In this document: piece by piece, positions 44,096-53,225 of the stretch
Layout of the letters: each line of letters starts with the position of its first letter
Numbering within the stretch: the stretch's first letter is position 1
Assembly: GCF_004349105.1 (NCBI RefSeq)
Contig: NZ_SMLB01000034.1
Span: forward strand, 1-60,433
Reading direction: 5' to 3'
Origin: Jiangella aurantiaca
GTDB taxonomy: Bacteria; Actinomycetota; Actinomycetes; Jiangellales; Jiangellaceae
DNA length: 60,433 nucleotides
The notes under the pieces: generated by a model
Told to the model about the DNA's origin: nothing
Seen by the model: only the letters and a program-made list of their open reading frames with translations
Database searches by the model: none
Program-made: the position numbers and the translations under genes

Positions 44096-46870
44096 ATGCG
44101 AGCAGCCATACCCGCTGCTGCAGCCGCCACCGCAGCTCTCCTCGCGGCGACGCTCCCGGCGGTCGCCGCACCGGCCGCATCGGGAACGCCAGCCGCGAGC
44201 GCGGACGCCGTCGACCTCGACGTGCTCTATATCGGGGCGCACCCCGACGACGAGGCCGGATCGCTGGCCGCGTTCGGCCAATGGAACGAGTACGACGACA
44301 TCCAGGCCGGTGTCATCACCGTCACCCGAGGGGAGGGCGGCGGCAACGCCGTCGGCCTCGAGGAGGGGCCGGAGCTGGGCATGCTGCGCGAGGCCGAGGA
44401 GCGCCGCGCCGTCGGCAACGCGAGCATCGATAACGTCTACAACCTCGACGAGCTCGACTTCTTCTACAACGCCAGCGCGCCGCTGACCGACCAGGTCTGG
44501 GGCGACGACGCGTTGGAGCGAGTGGTGCGCGTGGTCCGATCGACGCGGCCGGAGGTCATCGTCACGATGAACCCGTCGCCGACGTCGGGCAACCACGGCC
44601 ACCACCAGCAGGCCGCGCGGCTGGCCGTCGAGGCGTACGAGGCGGCCGCCGACTCCGAGGCGTTCCCGGAGCAGCTGTCCGAAGAGGGCCTGTCCACCTG
44701 GCGGGTCTCCCGGATCCTCCGCGGCGGCGCCACGGGCACCGGCGTCACCGGTTCGGCCTGCGAGACCACGCCGTACAAGCCGGCCGACCCCACCGACCGC
44801 GTGTTCGGCGTCTGGCAGGGCCGGGTGTCCGAGGAGACCGGCGAGCTGTGGGCGCTGCGCGAGCGCAAGTCGCAGTGGGAGTACGTCAGCCAGGGCTGGG
44901 CGGTGTTCCCGCCGCCGCCGACCGACCCGCAGCAGAACGGCTGCGACTGGTTCACGCTGATCGCCAGCCGGACGCCATACCCGGCGACCACGGCCGGCCC
45001 GACGGCGGCGCTGCAGGGCGCGCTGCTGCCGGCCGAGGGCGGGCTGCCGCTCGGCACCGAGCTGACCATCGACCCGGAGCCGTTCCTCGTGCTGCCGGGA
45101 GCGGAGTTCAGCGCGACGGTGCAGGTCAAGGCGCCGGCGAAGCGGCCGCTGGTGCGGCCGTCGCTGTCCGTGACCGGCCCCGAGGGCTGGACGGTGTCGG
45201 TTCCGGACGGCGCGCTGCCGCGGCTGATCCGGCCCGGTCAGGAGATCACCGTGGATGTCACGGTGACGCCCCCGGCCGACGCCGCCACGGGCCAGCGGGT
45301 GGCACTGAAGGCCGCGCTCGAGGCGGGCGGCGCGTCGGGTTCCAACGAGGCCGCGGTCGAGACCACCCCGGCCGTCCACGCCGAGCTGGCGCAGCGGCCG
45401 GAGGCGGAGGTCTTCGCCCAGTGGACCGCCGACCAGGACCTGCCGAAGCTGGAAAGCCTCATCGCGCCGATCGCCTCCGTGGGTGTCGGCCGCACCCAGC
45501 CGGTCTCCGTCGACGTCAGCAACGACGGCATGGCGCCCGCGTCCGGCTCCGTCACGCTGGACCTCGCCGACGGCTTCAGCGCGTCGCCGGTGTCCGCGTC
45601 GTTCTCGGACCTGGCGCCGGGCGAGTCGACGACGGTGACGTTCTCCGTGACGAACGAGAACACGTCGCTGCCGACGTCCAACCGGGCGCCGAACGGCGGG
45701 TACCCGTTCCAGATCGTCACCGAGTCCGGCTCCAGCGCGGACACCTCGAACGCCGTCCTCGAGCTCGTGCCGAGCACGACGATCCCCGACGTGTCCACCG
45801 CGCCGGTGGTCGACGGCGTCGCGGGCGAGGGCGAGTACCCGGGCGAGGCCATCGACTCCTCGACGATGTGGGAGGGTCAGGCGGTGCCGCCGGCGGACGC
45901 CTCGTCCACGACCCGGCTGAGCTTCACCGACGACGCGCTCTACGTGCTGGTGGAGGTCACCGATGACACCCTGGGCACGGTCCTGCCGCTGGAGGACTGC
46001 AAGCGGCACTGGCGCACCGACTCCGTCGAGATCACCGTCGACCCGCGCGGCACATCGTCGAACACGTCGACGACGTTCAAGACCGGCATCTTCCCGACGA
46101 CGGTCGAAGGCGAAGCGTGCTTCCAGCGCGACGCCGACAACCGTCAGGGCCCGGGAGCCGAGACCGCACCCGGCATGGAGGTCGCCGCGGTGATGGGCGC
46201 CGCCCGGACTCAGAACGGCCACACCAGCAGCTGCGGTTCGTGCGGTTGCGCGGCCTGCACCGGCGGCGCGACGGCGGCCGAGGGCTACACGGGGTACACC
46301 GTCGAGGCGAAGATCCCGCTCGATGTGCTGCCGGACAACGTCGACCCCGAGCGGATGGGGTTGAACGTACTGGTCTACGACTCCGATACGCAGGACAAGA
46401 CCGGCCAGACACGGATCGGTTGGTCCACGTTCAACGGGGTGCAGGCCGACCCGTTCCGGTGGGCGCTGGCGACACTGCCTGGGTTGGCCGACGCCGGTTC
46501 CGACCCGGTCGCGCCGATCATGCCCGACACCGCCGCGCTGAGCGTCGACTCGCCCCAGAGCATCGCCCAGTCGGCCGTCGACGGCGTCGGTCTGGGCGGC
46601 GGTCCGGAGCTGCCGGCGGGCACGGCCGCGATCACGTCGGCTCGCGCGTCCGGCGACGAGGTGGAGGTGCGGCTGCGCACCCGCGAGTCCGGCCGCGCGA
46701 ACGTCTTCCTCTGGGACGGCGAGAGCGTGGCGGGCTCGGTGTCGGTGGAGGTCGGCTCCGGCCAGACCACCGTCGACGTGCCTGTGACCGGCGGCTCCGG
46801 TGAGCTCACCGCGCTGGTCGCATTCATCACCGACGACGGCACGCTGGCCCTGGCCGAGCCGGTCGGCTGA
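44096..46870 (+). CDS. Secreted PIG-L/LmbE deacetylase with NEW3-like and CBM9-like domains
   Basis: A 924-residue exported protein with a signal peptide to about residue 30. Residues about 40-330 are a PIG-L (LmbE) zinc-dependent deacetylase: AHPDDE at 48-53, TRGEGGGN, LREAEERRAVG, and the third zinc ligand in SGNHGHHQQAARLAVEAY. Beta-sandwich linkers follow, one resembling the NEW3 domain (VQVKAPAKRPLVRPSLSVTG). From about residue 575 a CBM9-like module is seen (VDGVAGEGEYPGEAIDSSTM, DDALYVLVEVTDDTLG, HWRTDSVEITVDPRG). It probably removes N-acetyl groups from an amino-sugar-containing polymer, with the CBM holding it to the substrate. It is the last gene of the uptake operon. Confidence 0.9.
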   Translation: MRAAIPAAAAATAALLAATLPAVAAPAASGTPAASADAVDLDVLYIGAHPDDEAGSLAAFGQWNEYDDIQAGVITVTRGEGGGNAVGLEEGPELGMLREAEERRAVGNASIDNVYNLDELDFFYNASAPLTDQVWGDDALERVVRVVRSTRPEVIVTMNPSPTSGNHGHHQQAARLAVEAYEAAADSEAFPEQLSEEGLSTWRVSRILRGGATGTGVTGSACETTPYKPADPTDRVFGVWQGRVSEETGELWALRERKSQWEYVSQGWAVFPPPPTDPQQNGCDWFTLIASRTPYPATTAGPTAALQGALLPAEGGLPLGTELTIDPEPFLVLPGAEFSATVQVKAPAKRPLVRPSLSVTGPEGWTVSVPDGALPRLIRPGQEITVDVTVTPPADAATGQRVALKAALEAGGASGSNEAAVETTPAVHAELAQRPEAEVFAQWTADQDLPKLESLIAPIASVGVGRTQPVSVDVSNDGMAPASGSVTLDLADGFSASPVSASFSDLAPGESTTVTFSVTNENTSLPTSNRAPNGGYPFQIVTESGSSADTSNAVLELVPSTTIPDVSTAPVVDGVAGEGEYPGEAIDSSTMWEGQAVPPADASSTTRLSFTDDALYVLVEVTDDTLGTVLPLEDCKRHWRTDSVEITVDPRGTSSNTSTTFKTGIFPTTVEGEACFQRDADNRQGPGAETAPGMEVAAVMGAARTQNGHTSSCGSCGCAACTGGATAAEGYTGYTVEAKIPLDVLPDNVDPERMGLNVLVYDSDTQDKTGQTRIGWSTFNGVQADPFRWALATLPGLADAGSDPVAPIMPDTAALSVDSPQSIAQSAVDGVGLGGGPELPAGTAAITSARASGDEVEVRLRTRESGRANVFLWDGESVAGSVSVEVGSGQTTVDVPVTGGSGELTALVAFITDDGTLALAEPVG

Positions 46871-46901
46871 CGACCGCTAGTTGATCAGGTTGAGCACCAC
46901 C

Positions 46902-46955
46902 AGGATTACCCGAGCCTCAACACGATTGCAGGCGTGTTGAGGCTCGGGTAATCCT
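46902..46955. repeat. Perfect 23-bp inverted repeat
   Basis: The arms 46902-46924 and 46933-46955 (beginning AGGATTACCCGAGCC) are exact inverted repeats with an 8-base loop. The hairpin begins 31 bases after the deacetylase stop and may terminate the operon, but the arms are AT-richer than other terminators here and no T-run follows. It lies immediately before the SDR remnant, so it may mark an insertion or deletion end. Confidence 0.7.
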
Positions 46956-46963
46956 CATGACGG

Positions 46964-47266
46964 CCAACCCCCTCCGCCGCACTCGCGGTCGCCGCCTTCG
47001 AACGCGAGGACGCCGCCGTCGTGCTGACCGGCCGCGACACCGTCGACGAGTTCGGCGCCACCGTCACGCCGCGCCGCCAGGACGAACGCCGAACGGACCG
47101 CCACTCGGGCCTGCCCCCGGCGAGCGTGGCGAACGTGATCGTCCACGCCGTGACCAGCCGAAACCCCGCACCACGGCGCGTGATCGGCCGCGACGCCCGC
47201 GCCGTCGCCGTCCTGACCCGCCTGCTCCCCCACCGCCTGATCTACCGCCTGACAGCCGCCCGCTAA
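46964..47266 (+). pseudogene. Short-chain dehydrogenase remnant with internal deletion
   Basis: The frame ending at 47266 reads AVAAFEREDAAVVLTGRD near its beginning, which resembles the second helix and strand of a classical SDR Rossmann fold. It then passes in a few codons to GLPPASVANVIVHAVTSRNP, VIGRDARAVAVLTRLLPHRL and IYRLTAAR, a typical SDR C-terminus. The GxxxGxG loop, catalytic Ser, and Tyr-x3-Lys are all missing. About 150 residues are therefore lost from the middle while both ends stay in frame. No proper start is seen; the 23-bp inverted repeat lies where the N-terminus should be. Confidence 0.6.
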
Positions 47267-47323
47267 CTCCCCCCGGTCGACGCGGAGGCCGACCACCCGC
47301 CCCCACGCAACAGCACCCCAGGC

Positions 47324-48532
47324 TCACGGAGCAGTCAGCGCAAGAGCCGGCGCCAGTCGCGCCGCTCGGACCGCCGGATACAGCCCGGCGAGCGCCCCGA
47401 TGAGCAGCGTCGCGCCGATCCCACCGCCCATGGCCCACGCTGGCACCACGACGGGCCAACCCTGCGCGGTCGCGTAGCCCGCCGTGACCGCGATGCCGGT
47501 CAGCACCCCGCCCACGCCGCCGAGGGCGGACAGGAGCAGCGCCTCGAAGACGAATTGCAGCCGGATCTGCCCGCGGGTGGCGCCGAGCGAGCGCCGCAGC
47601 CCGATCTCGGCGCGCCGTTCCAGCACCGAGATGACCATGGTGTTGGCGACGCCGACGCCGCCGACCAGCAGGGCGACGGCGCCGAGGCCGAGCAGCAGCG
47701 CGTTCAGGGTGCTGTCGGCGGCGGCCTGGGCGACCAGCGCGTCGGACGGCCGGGCGACGTCGACCTCGTTGGGTGCCTCCGGGTTCGCCGTCGCCGCCAG
47801 CACCTGTTGGACCGCGCCGACAGCGTCCTCCATGGCCCGCGCGTACACCGTCGTCGGCAGGCCGTCGAAGCCGAGCAGCGACTCCGCGACCGGCCAGCCG
47901 ACCAGGGCGGCGGTGTCCAGCTCCGGCGCGAGCGGCACCGGATCGAGCACGCCGACGACGGTGAACCACTGGCCGCCCAGGTAGACCGTCTGCTCCGGCC
48001 CGGCCGCGCCCACGCCCAGCCGGTCTGCCGCCGTCGCACCCAGCACGACTGCCGGGTACTGCGCCGTGGCCGTGTCGAGGAACGCGCCACTGGACACCGT
48101 CGCCCCGACGGTGTCGAGCAGGCCAAGGTGGGCCGCGAGGACGGCGAGGCTGTTGGTCTCGCCGGGCAGGACGAGGTCGTTGCGGTAGACCGCGGTGTCC
48201 GGGACGACCGCGCTCGCCGCCACCGACATCACCGGCCCGATCTGCCCGATCATGCCGACGGACTCGGGCGGCAGCTGCGCGTCGTCGCCGAACAGGTCCT
48301 GTCCCGGACCGACCGAGAGGAGGTTGGTCCCGAGCGCGTCGAGCTGACGCTTCAGCTCCTCGCGGCTGGACGTGGAGATGCCGACGACGGCGATCATCGC
48401 GGCGATGCCGATGGCGATGCCCAGCGCGGACAGCACCACCCGGGTGGGCCGCGACCGCAGTCCGGCGCCGCCGATGTGGACGACGTCCGCCGGCCGCAGC
48501 CGGGCCGGCCGCAGCGTGCCGGCGGCGCTCAT
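47324..48532 (-). CDS. MacB/FtsX-type ABC transporter permease
   Basis: A 402-residue protein with one N-terminal helix ([20 protein letters not shown]), a large extracytoplasmic MacB-core domain (about residues 60-270), and three C-terminal helices. The FtsX signature [38 protein letters not shown] is clear. The ATG overlaps the stop of the ATPase gene (ATGA). With the ATPase, adaptor and lipoprotein genes it makes a four-gene unit. Such mechanotransmitting transporters export antibiotics, peptides or lipids, or act as sensors. Confidence 0.93.
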   Translation of the reverse strand: MSAAGTLRPARLRPADVVHIGGAGLRSRPTRVVLSALGIAIGIAAMIAVVGISTSSREELKRQLDALGTNLLSVGPGQDLFGDDAQLPPESVGMIGQIGPVMSVAASAVVPDTAVYRNDLVLPGETNSLAVLAAHLGLLDTVGATVSSGAFLDTATAQYPAVVLGATAADRLGVGAAGPEQTVYLGGQWFTVVGVLDPVPLAPELDTAALVGWPVAESLLGFDGLPTTVYARAMEDAVGAVQQVLAATANPEAPNEVDVARPSDALVAQAAADSTLNALLLGLGAVALLVGGVGVANTMVISVLERRAEIGLRRSLGATRGQIRLQFVFEALLLSALGGVGGVLTGIAVTAGYATAQGWPVVVPAWAMGGGIGATLLIGALAGLYPAVRAARLAPALALTAP

Positions 48533-49197
48533 GGCGTCACCCGCTCGATCCGCCCGTCGCGCATCTCGACCCGGCGCGGTAGCCCGGCCGCGATCTCCCG
48601 GTCGTGGGTGATGATCACGACGGTGGTGCCGGCCGCGTGCAGCTCGCGCAGCAGCGTCATCACCCCGGCGCCCGCGGCCGAGTCGAGGTTGCCGGTCGGC
48701 TCGTCGGCCAGCAGCAGCCGCGGCCCGCCGACGACGGCGCGGGCGATGGCGACCCTCTGGCGCTCTCCGCCGGACAGCTCGTGCGGCCGGTGCCGCAGGC
48801 GATGCGCGAGCCCGACCCGCTCGAGCGCCTCCTCGGCGCGTCGCCGTCGTCGTGACCTCGGCGCGCCGGCGTACAGCAACCCGTCGGCGACGGTGTCCAG
48901 CGCGGCCACGCCCGAGGTCAGGTGGAACTGCTGGAACACGAAGCCGATGGACCGGGCCCGCAACGCGGACAGCTGCCGGTCGCTGAGCCCGGCCACGCGG
49001 TGCCCGGCGATGCGCACCTCGCCCGACGTCGGCCGGTCCAGAGTGCCGATGACGTTGAGCATCGTCGACTTCCCGGATCCGGATGGCCCGACGATGCCGA
49101 CCAGCTGGCCCGCCTCGACGGTCAACGTCACGCCGCGGACCGCGGGCACGCCGCCGGGGTACGTCTTGGCCACGTCGTGCAGTTCGACGATGCTCAT
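48529..49197 (-). CDS. ABC transporter ATP-binding protein (MacB/LolD type)
   Basis: A 222-residue ATPase. Walker A is GPSGSGKST, the Q-loop is [12 protein letters not shown], the signature is [20 protein letters not shown], Walker B is [13 protein letters not shown] and the H-loop is VVIITHD. Length and the DEPTGNLDS motif are those of the LolD/MacB group. An Arg-rich insertion ([17 protein letters not shown]) is just a basic loop. It is translationally coupled to the permease downstream and overlaps the adaptor gene upstream by 4 bases. Confidence 0.96.
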   Translation of the reverse strand: MSIVELHDVAKTYPGGVPAVRGVTLTVEAGQLVGIVGPSGSGKSTMLNVIGTLDRPTSGEVRIAGHRVAGLSDRQLSALRARSIGFVFQQFHLTSGVAALDTVADGLLYAGAPRSRRRRRAEEALERVGLAHRLRHRPHELSGGERQRVAIARAVVGGPRLLLADEPTGNLDSAAGAGVMTLLRELHAAGTTVVIITHDREIAAGLPRRVEMRDGRIERVTP

Positions 49198-50270
49198 ACT
49201 GGCACCCCCACGACGGTGCCGTCCTCGATCCCGGCCCCGCTGACCTCGACCAGGCCGGACGCGAACATGCCGGTCTCGACCGGGACGAACTCGGTCTGCT
49301 CGCCGTCGACCACCTGGACGGCGTAGCCGCCCTCGGCCAGCGCGACCAGCGCGCCCACCGGGACGGCCAGCACGTCCTGCGCCTCGGCCGCGACCAGATC
49401 GACGTCCACCGGCGCGGAGTCCAGCGCGCCGGCGGCGGCCGGGTCGGCCAGCGCCACGGTCACGCTGATGGTCGTGGTGCTGGTCTCGGGGTCGCCGGTG
49501 TCGACGGCCGTGGCCACGGGGCTGACGGCGGACACCGTCGCGGCCGTGGTGGAGCCGTCGGGCAGCAGCACGGTGGCCGGCGTGCCGGGCGCCACCAGGT
49601 GCTGCTGCGCCGGGTCCAGCCCGACGACGACCGCGGGCGTGGTCCCGGTGTACGTGACCACCGACTCGTTGCCGCCCTCGCCGCCGCCGAGCGTGTTGCC
49701 GACGGCCAGCGTCTGCAGCGCGATCCGGATGTCGGCCGGCACGACGACGATCTGCTCGACGCCGACGGTCCCGGTCTCCTCGACGCCGAGGTCGTCCTGC
49801 CACTCCTCCACCGCGTCCGCCGTCGACCACGTGTACTCGTCGTCGACGGTGAACCCGGTGTAGCCGAGCGCGGCCAGCGCCTCCTCCAGCTGCTGGACAT
49901 CCGGCCCGGTCACGCCGGGTTCGAGCGGCCGGTACGGCGGCACCGTGCCATGGATCAGCACGACCGGGTCGCCGTCGACCGCGTAGACCGGCTGCCCCTG
50001 CCCGACGACGGCGCCGGGCGCCGCGATCCAGGTGAGCGTGCCGCTGTTGGACTTCGCCGGCAACGCGACCGGAGTGCCGTACCCCAGCACGCCCGGCACC
50101 TGCACCGTCTGCACGAGGTCGGTGGTGGTGACCGTGGCCGTGGCCGGCGGCAGGCCGTCGGGCGCCGGGCTGCCGGACGGCGAGCCGCCGCCGATCCCGC
50201 GGGCGGCCAGGGCGCCCGCGGCGATCACCGCCGCCACGCCGAGGGGCACCAGGACCCGCCGCGGCGTCAC
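49194..50270 (-). CDS. HlyD-like efflux adaptor with peptidoglycan-binding domain
   Basis: A 358-residue protein. It starts at GTG 50270 ([20 protein letters not shown]), giving one membrane anchor. Residues about 125-175 form a PG_binding_1 domain ([20 protein letters not shown], then [20 protein letters not shown]). This is embedded in a membrane-fusion-protein fold, with beta-barrel segments ([20 protein letters not shown]) before and ([20 protein letters not shown]) after. It would link the exporter to the cell wall. The GTG overlaps the lipoprotein stop, and the stop overlaps the ATPase start. Combination with MacB-type ATPase and permease is typical in actinobacteria. Confidence 0.9.
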   Translation of the reverse strand: MTPRRVLVPLGVAAVIAAGALAARGIGGGSPSGSPAPDGLPPATATVTTTDLVQTVQVPGVLGYGTPVALPAKSNSGTLTWIAAPGAVVGQGQPVYAVDGDPVVLIHGTVPPYRPLEPGVTGPDVQQLEEALAALGYTGFTVDDEYTWSTADAVEEWQDDLGVEETGTVGVEQIVVVPADIRIALQTLAVGNTLGGGEGGNESVVTYTGTTPAVVVGLDPAQQHLVAPGTPATVLLPDGSTTAATVSAVSPVATAVDTGDPETSTTTISVTVALADPAAAGALDSAPVDVDLVAAEAQDVLAVPVGALVALAEGGYAVQVVDGEQTEFVPVETGMFASGLVEVSGAGIEDGTVVGVPV

Positions 50271-50812
50271 TGCCCGCCACCCGCGGGCAGGACGTCCTGG
50301 CAGGCCTCGAGCGCGCCTTGGAACGCCGGGCTGGTGCGGTCGATCCCCTCGAACAGGCCCTCGCCGCCGGGCTGCGGGTCCGGGAACTCCGGCAGCCCGT
50401 TGTCGCGCATGCACTCGGCGAACGCCTGGTACTGCTCCAGCTCGGCGGAGTCCGGCTCGGCCAGCGCTCCGCCGGGCAGCAGGTCGGCACACGCGTCCAT
50501 CGCCTCCTGGTAGGCCGGCGAATCCGAGTCGACGCCGTCGCCCACCTGCGGCCGGCCGGTCGTGGGATCGGGGTCCGCCATGTCGATCCCGTGGTCGCGC
50601 ATGCACTCGGTGAACGCCAGCGGCCCCGGTTCCGCGCTCGGCTCGGTGCCCGCATGGGTGCCCGGCTCGCCGCCGCCGGTCGTGGGTGGCGCGCTGGGCG
50701 CGCCGGTCTCCACCGTCGCGACCTCCGGCGCGTCCTCGCCGTCGCTGCAGGCGCTCAGCCCGCCCACGCCGAGCAGCAGGAACGCCAGCGTCATCGTCGT
50801 GCGTCGATTCAT
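50267..50812 (-). CDS. Lipoprotein with two repeated ECMRD domains
   Basis: A 181-residue lipoprotein. The signal peptide ends in LSAC with lipid Cys22. Two similar units follow, about residues 67-114 and 131-178. Each has ECMRDxG, a DPxP loop, an aromatic-E/Q-x3-A-C helix (AYQEAMDAC and AFQGALEAC) and LLPGG or VLPAGG at the end. Each unit keeps one cysteine pair (C70/C108 and C134/C171), suggesting one disulfide per unit. GGAGGAG lies upstream of ATG 50812. It is the first gene of the exporter operon and is divergent from the response regulator. The likely role is a sensor or cargo-binding subunit at the outer face of the membrane. Confidence 0.88.
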   Translation of the reverse strand: MNRRTTMTLAFLLLGVGGLSACSDGEDAPEVATVETGAPSAPPTTGGGEPGTHAGTEPSAEPGPLAFTECMRDHGIDMADPDPTTGRPQVGDGVDSDSPAYQEAMDACADLLPGGALAEPDSAELEQYQAFAECMRDNGLPEFPDPQPGGEGLFEGIDRTSPAFQGALEACQDVLPAGGGQ

Positions 50813-50951
50813 CGCTCGTCTCCTCCGAAGGGTTCGGCACCGGCCTTCGCCGGCCGGTCGTCCCTCCACTGAAGCGAGCGGCCGGTAACCTCAGCGTGAC
50901 CACGCTCCCGCTGGTTACGCGGGGGTTATTCACGATGCGTGATGATGAGGT

Positions 50952-51611
50952 ATGCGCATCCTGGTGGTCGAGGACGAGCGGATCCTGGCCGACGCGGTGG
51001 CCGAGTGGCTGCGGCGCGAGTCGTTCGCTGTCGACGTCTGCTACGACGGGGACGCCGCGCTCGAGCGGCTCCCCGTGCACGCGTACGACGTCGTCGTGCT
51101 CGACCGCGACCTGCCCGGCACGCACGGCGACGACGTGTGCCGGTGCATCCTCTCGTCCGGTGCGGAGTCGCCGCGGATCCTCATGCTGACGGCCGCGGCC
51201 GGGGTCCGCGACCGCGTCGGCGGGCTGGGGCTGGGCGCCGATGACTATCTGACCAAGCCGTTCGCGTTCGCGGAGCTGTCCGCTCGGGTGCACGCGCTGC
51301 TGCGCCGCGCCCGGCCGGCCGCACCGCCGGTGCTCGAGCGCTCGGGGATCCGGGTCGACCCCGCCCGCCGCGAGGTTTCCCGCGACGGCCGTCCGGTCGC
51401 GCTGGCCAACAAGGAGCTGGCCGTGCTGACCGAGCTGCTCCGGGCCGACGGCGCCGTGGTCAGCGCCGAGCAGCTGCTGGAGAAGGCATGGGACGAGAAC
51501 ATCGACCCGTTCACGAACGTCGTGCGGGTGACGATGATGAAGCTGCGGCGCAAACTCGGCGACCCGCCGGTGGTCGAGACGGTGGCCGGCGCGGGATACC
51601 GGCTGCCGTGA
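50952..51611 (+). CDS. OmpR/PhoB family response regulator
   Basis: A 219-residue regulator. The receiver domain has the acidic pocket VVEDE, phosphoacceptor Asp51 (VVVLDRDLPG) and the conserved Lys in YLTKPF. The C-terminal winged helix has LANKELAVLTELLRADGAVV, EQLLEKAWDENIDPFTNVVR and VTMMKLRRKLG. Its stop overlaps the kinase GTG. Divergent placement next to the lipoprotein-exporter operon (139 bases apart) suggests that operon is its main target. Confidence 0.96.
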   Translation: MRILVVEDERILADAVAEWLRRESFAVDVCYDGDAALERLPVHAYDVVVLDRDLPGTHGDDVCRCILSSGAESPRILMLTAAAGVRDRVGGLGLGADDYLTKPFAFAELSARVHALLRRARPAAPPVLERSGIRVDPARREVSRDGRPVALANKELAVLTELLRADGAVVSAEQLLEKAWDENIDPFTNVVRVTMMKLRRKLGDPPVVETVAGAGYRLP

Positions 51612-52783
51612 CGCGCTGGACTTTGCGGCTGCGGCTGACGACGCTGTACGGCGGGCTGTTCGTGCTGGCCGGCGCGCTCGTGCTGGCCGTGACGTACCTC
51701 CTGGTGCGGCAGAGCCTGGAGTCGATCACCGACCCGGACCGCGAGGAGTCCGACCTCGCCGCCCTGCGGGCATCCGCCGCCGTGACCGGCAACGTCGACG
51801 AGGTGATCACGCAGGTGCAGGCCCAGCAGGACGCCCTGCAGGACGCCGCGCTGGACTCGCTGCTCACGCAGGGCGCGCTGGCGCTGCTGGCCGTTGGCAT
51901 CGTGGCCGCGGCCGCCGGCTGGCTGGTGGCCGGGCGGGCGCTGCGCCCGCTGGTCATCATCACCCGTACCGCACGCCGCATCGCCCGCGGCGGCGGCGTC
52001 CGTGGCCTGCACGAGCGCATCGCGCTCAGCGGCCCCGACGACGAGGTGAAGCGGCTCGCCGACACCTTCGACGACATGCTGGAGCAGCTGGACCGCTCCT
52101 TCGACGGGCAGCGCCGGTTCGTGGCAAACGCCTCGCACGAGCTGCGCACCCCGCTCGCCCTCAATCGCGCACTGGTCGAGCTGGCGGTGACGCAGCCCGG
52201 CGCGGCCGAGGAGACGCAGCGGCTGGGCGCGGCGCTGCTCGCGGTCAACCAGCGGCACGAGCGGCTCATCGACGGCCTGCTCACGCTGGCCGACAGCGAG
52301 CACGCGGTGGCCGAGCGGCCCCCGGTCGACCTCGCCGAGGTCGCCGCGCACGCGTGCCGGTCGGCCGGGCCGGATGCCGCGCTGGCCGAGGTGACCCTGC
52401 GGGCCGGCCCGCTGAACCCAGCCCCGACGTCCGGCGACCCCGTGCTGCTGGAGCGGCTGGCGCACAACCTGATCGAGAACGCCGTACGGCACAACGTGGC
52501 CGGCGGCTGGCTGTCGGTCACGACGGGAACGGCGCCCGACGGGGTCCGGCTCACCGTCGCGAACACCGGCACCGAAGTGCCGGAGTACGAGGTCGAGGCG
52601 CTGTTCCAGCCGTTCCGCCGGCTCGGCGACCGGCGCGCCGGCCCGGACCGCGGCTTCGGCCTCGGCCTGTCGATCGTCCGGGCCGTGGCCCGGGCACACG
52701 GCGGCGACGCGACCGCCGCCGCCCGGCCGGGTGGAGGCCTGACGGTCACCGTCTTCTTGCCGATGCGCCCCGGCGTTCGTTGA
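51608..52783 (+). CDS. Sensor histidine kinase
   Basis: A 391-residue kinase. Two membrane helices (about 13-33 and 88-108) bracket a short extracytoplasmic loop of about 55 residues, so the ligand domain is small. HAMP follows, then the HisKA phosphoacceptor His177 (FVANASHELRTPLAL). The ATPase domain has the N-box LIENAVRHN, and the G-boxes GPDRGFGLGLSIVRAVARAH. The GTG at 51608 overlaps the regulator stop (GTGA). It probably senses envelope stress or the substrate of the adjacent exporter; the small sensor loop would suit contact with the neighbouring lipoprotein. Confidence 0.95.
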   Translation: MTRWTLRLRLTTLYGGLFVLAGALVLAVTYLLVRQSLESITDPDREESDLAALRASAAVTGNVDEVITQVQAQQDALQDAALDSLLTQGALALLAVGIVAAAAGWLVAGRALRPLVIITRTARRIARGGGVRGLHERIALSGPDDEVKRLADTFDDMLEQLDRSFDGQRRFVANASHELRTPLALNRALVELAVTQPGAAEETQRLGAALLAVNQRHERLIDGLLTLADSEHAVAERPPVDLAEVAAHACRSAGPDAALAEVTLRAGPLNPAPTSGDPVLLERLAHNLIENAVRHNVAGGWLSVTTGTAPDGVRLTVANTGTEVPEYEVEALFQPFRRLGDRRAGPDRGFGLGLSIVRAVARAHGGDATAAARPGGGLTVTVFLPMRPGVR

Positions 52784-52840
52784 GGTGCTGCGGCGTGGGG
52801 ACGTGTGGTCGTCCTTGCGCGTCCGGTTACGCTCGCGGGC

Positions 52841-53225
52841 ATGGCGCTGGCGTACGAGACCCGCGGCGAGGGACGGCCACTCGTCGTGTTGCCGTGGTTC
52901 GGACTGGACCGGAGCTCGGTGGTCGCGGCGTTCGAGCCGATGTTCCGCGGCCGGACCGGGTGGCGGAGGGTCTACGTGGACCTGCCCGGCACCGGCGCGT
53001 CGCCGGGCGGTGAACCGACGTCCGACGCGGTGTGTGCGGCCGTCGTGGAGTTGCTGGCGGCGCCGGCAGGACCTCGTCGCCGGGTATGCCGACCAGTTCG
53101 CCGCGCTCGAGCGCTATCCGGACGGCGCCTTCGCCGTCGTGCCGGACGCCGGGCACTATCTGCCGTTCGAACAGCCCGCCGTGTTCGCCGACCTCGTTGG
53201 GCACTGGCTGGCCAGGCTGCCGTGA
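52841..53225 (+). pseudogene. Alpha/beta hydrolase remnant, central part deleted with frameshift
   Basis: From ATG 52841 the protein reads MALAYETRGEGRPLVVLPWF, then RVYVDLPGTGASPG, the normal N-terminus of an alpha/beta hydrolase. After about residue 74 the coding bias moves to another frame, which reads RQDLVAGYADQFAALERYPD, then VVPDAGHYLPFEQPAVF and VGHWLARLP, a normal hydrolase C-terminus with its catalytic His. The nucleophile elbow GxSxG and most of the cap domain are absent, so the middle (100 or more residues) has been lost with a change of frame. The product cannot be active. Confidence 0.72.
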
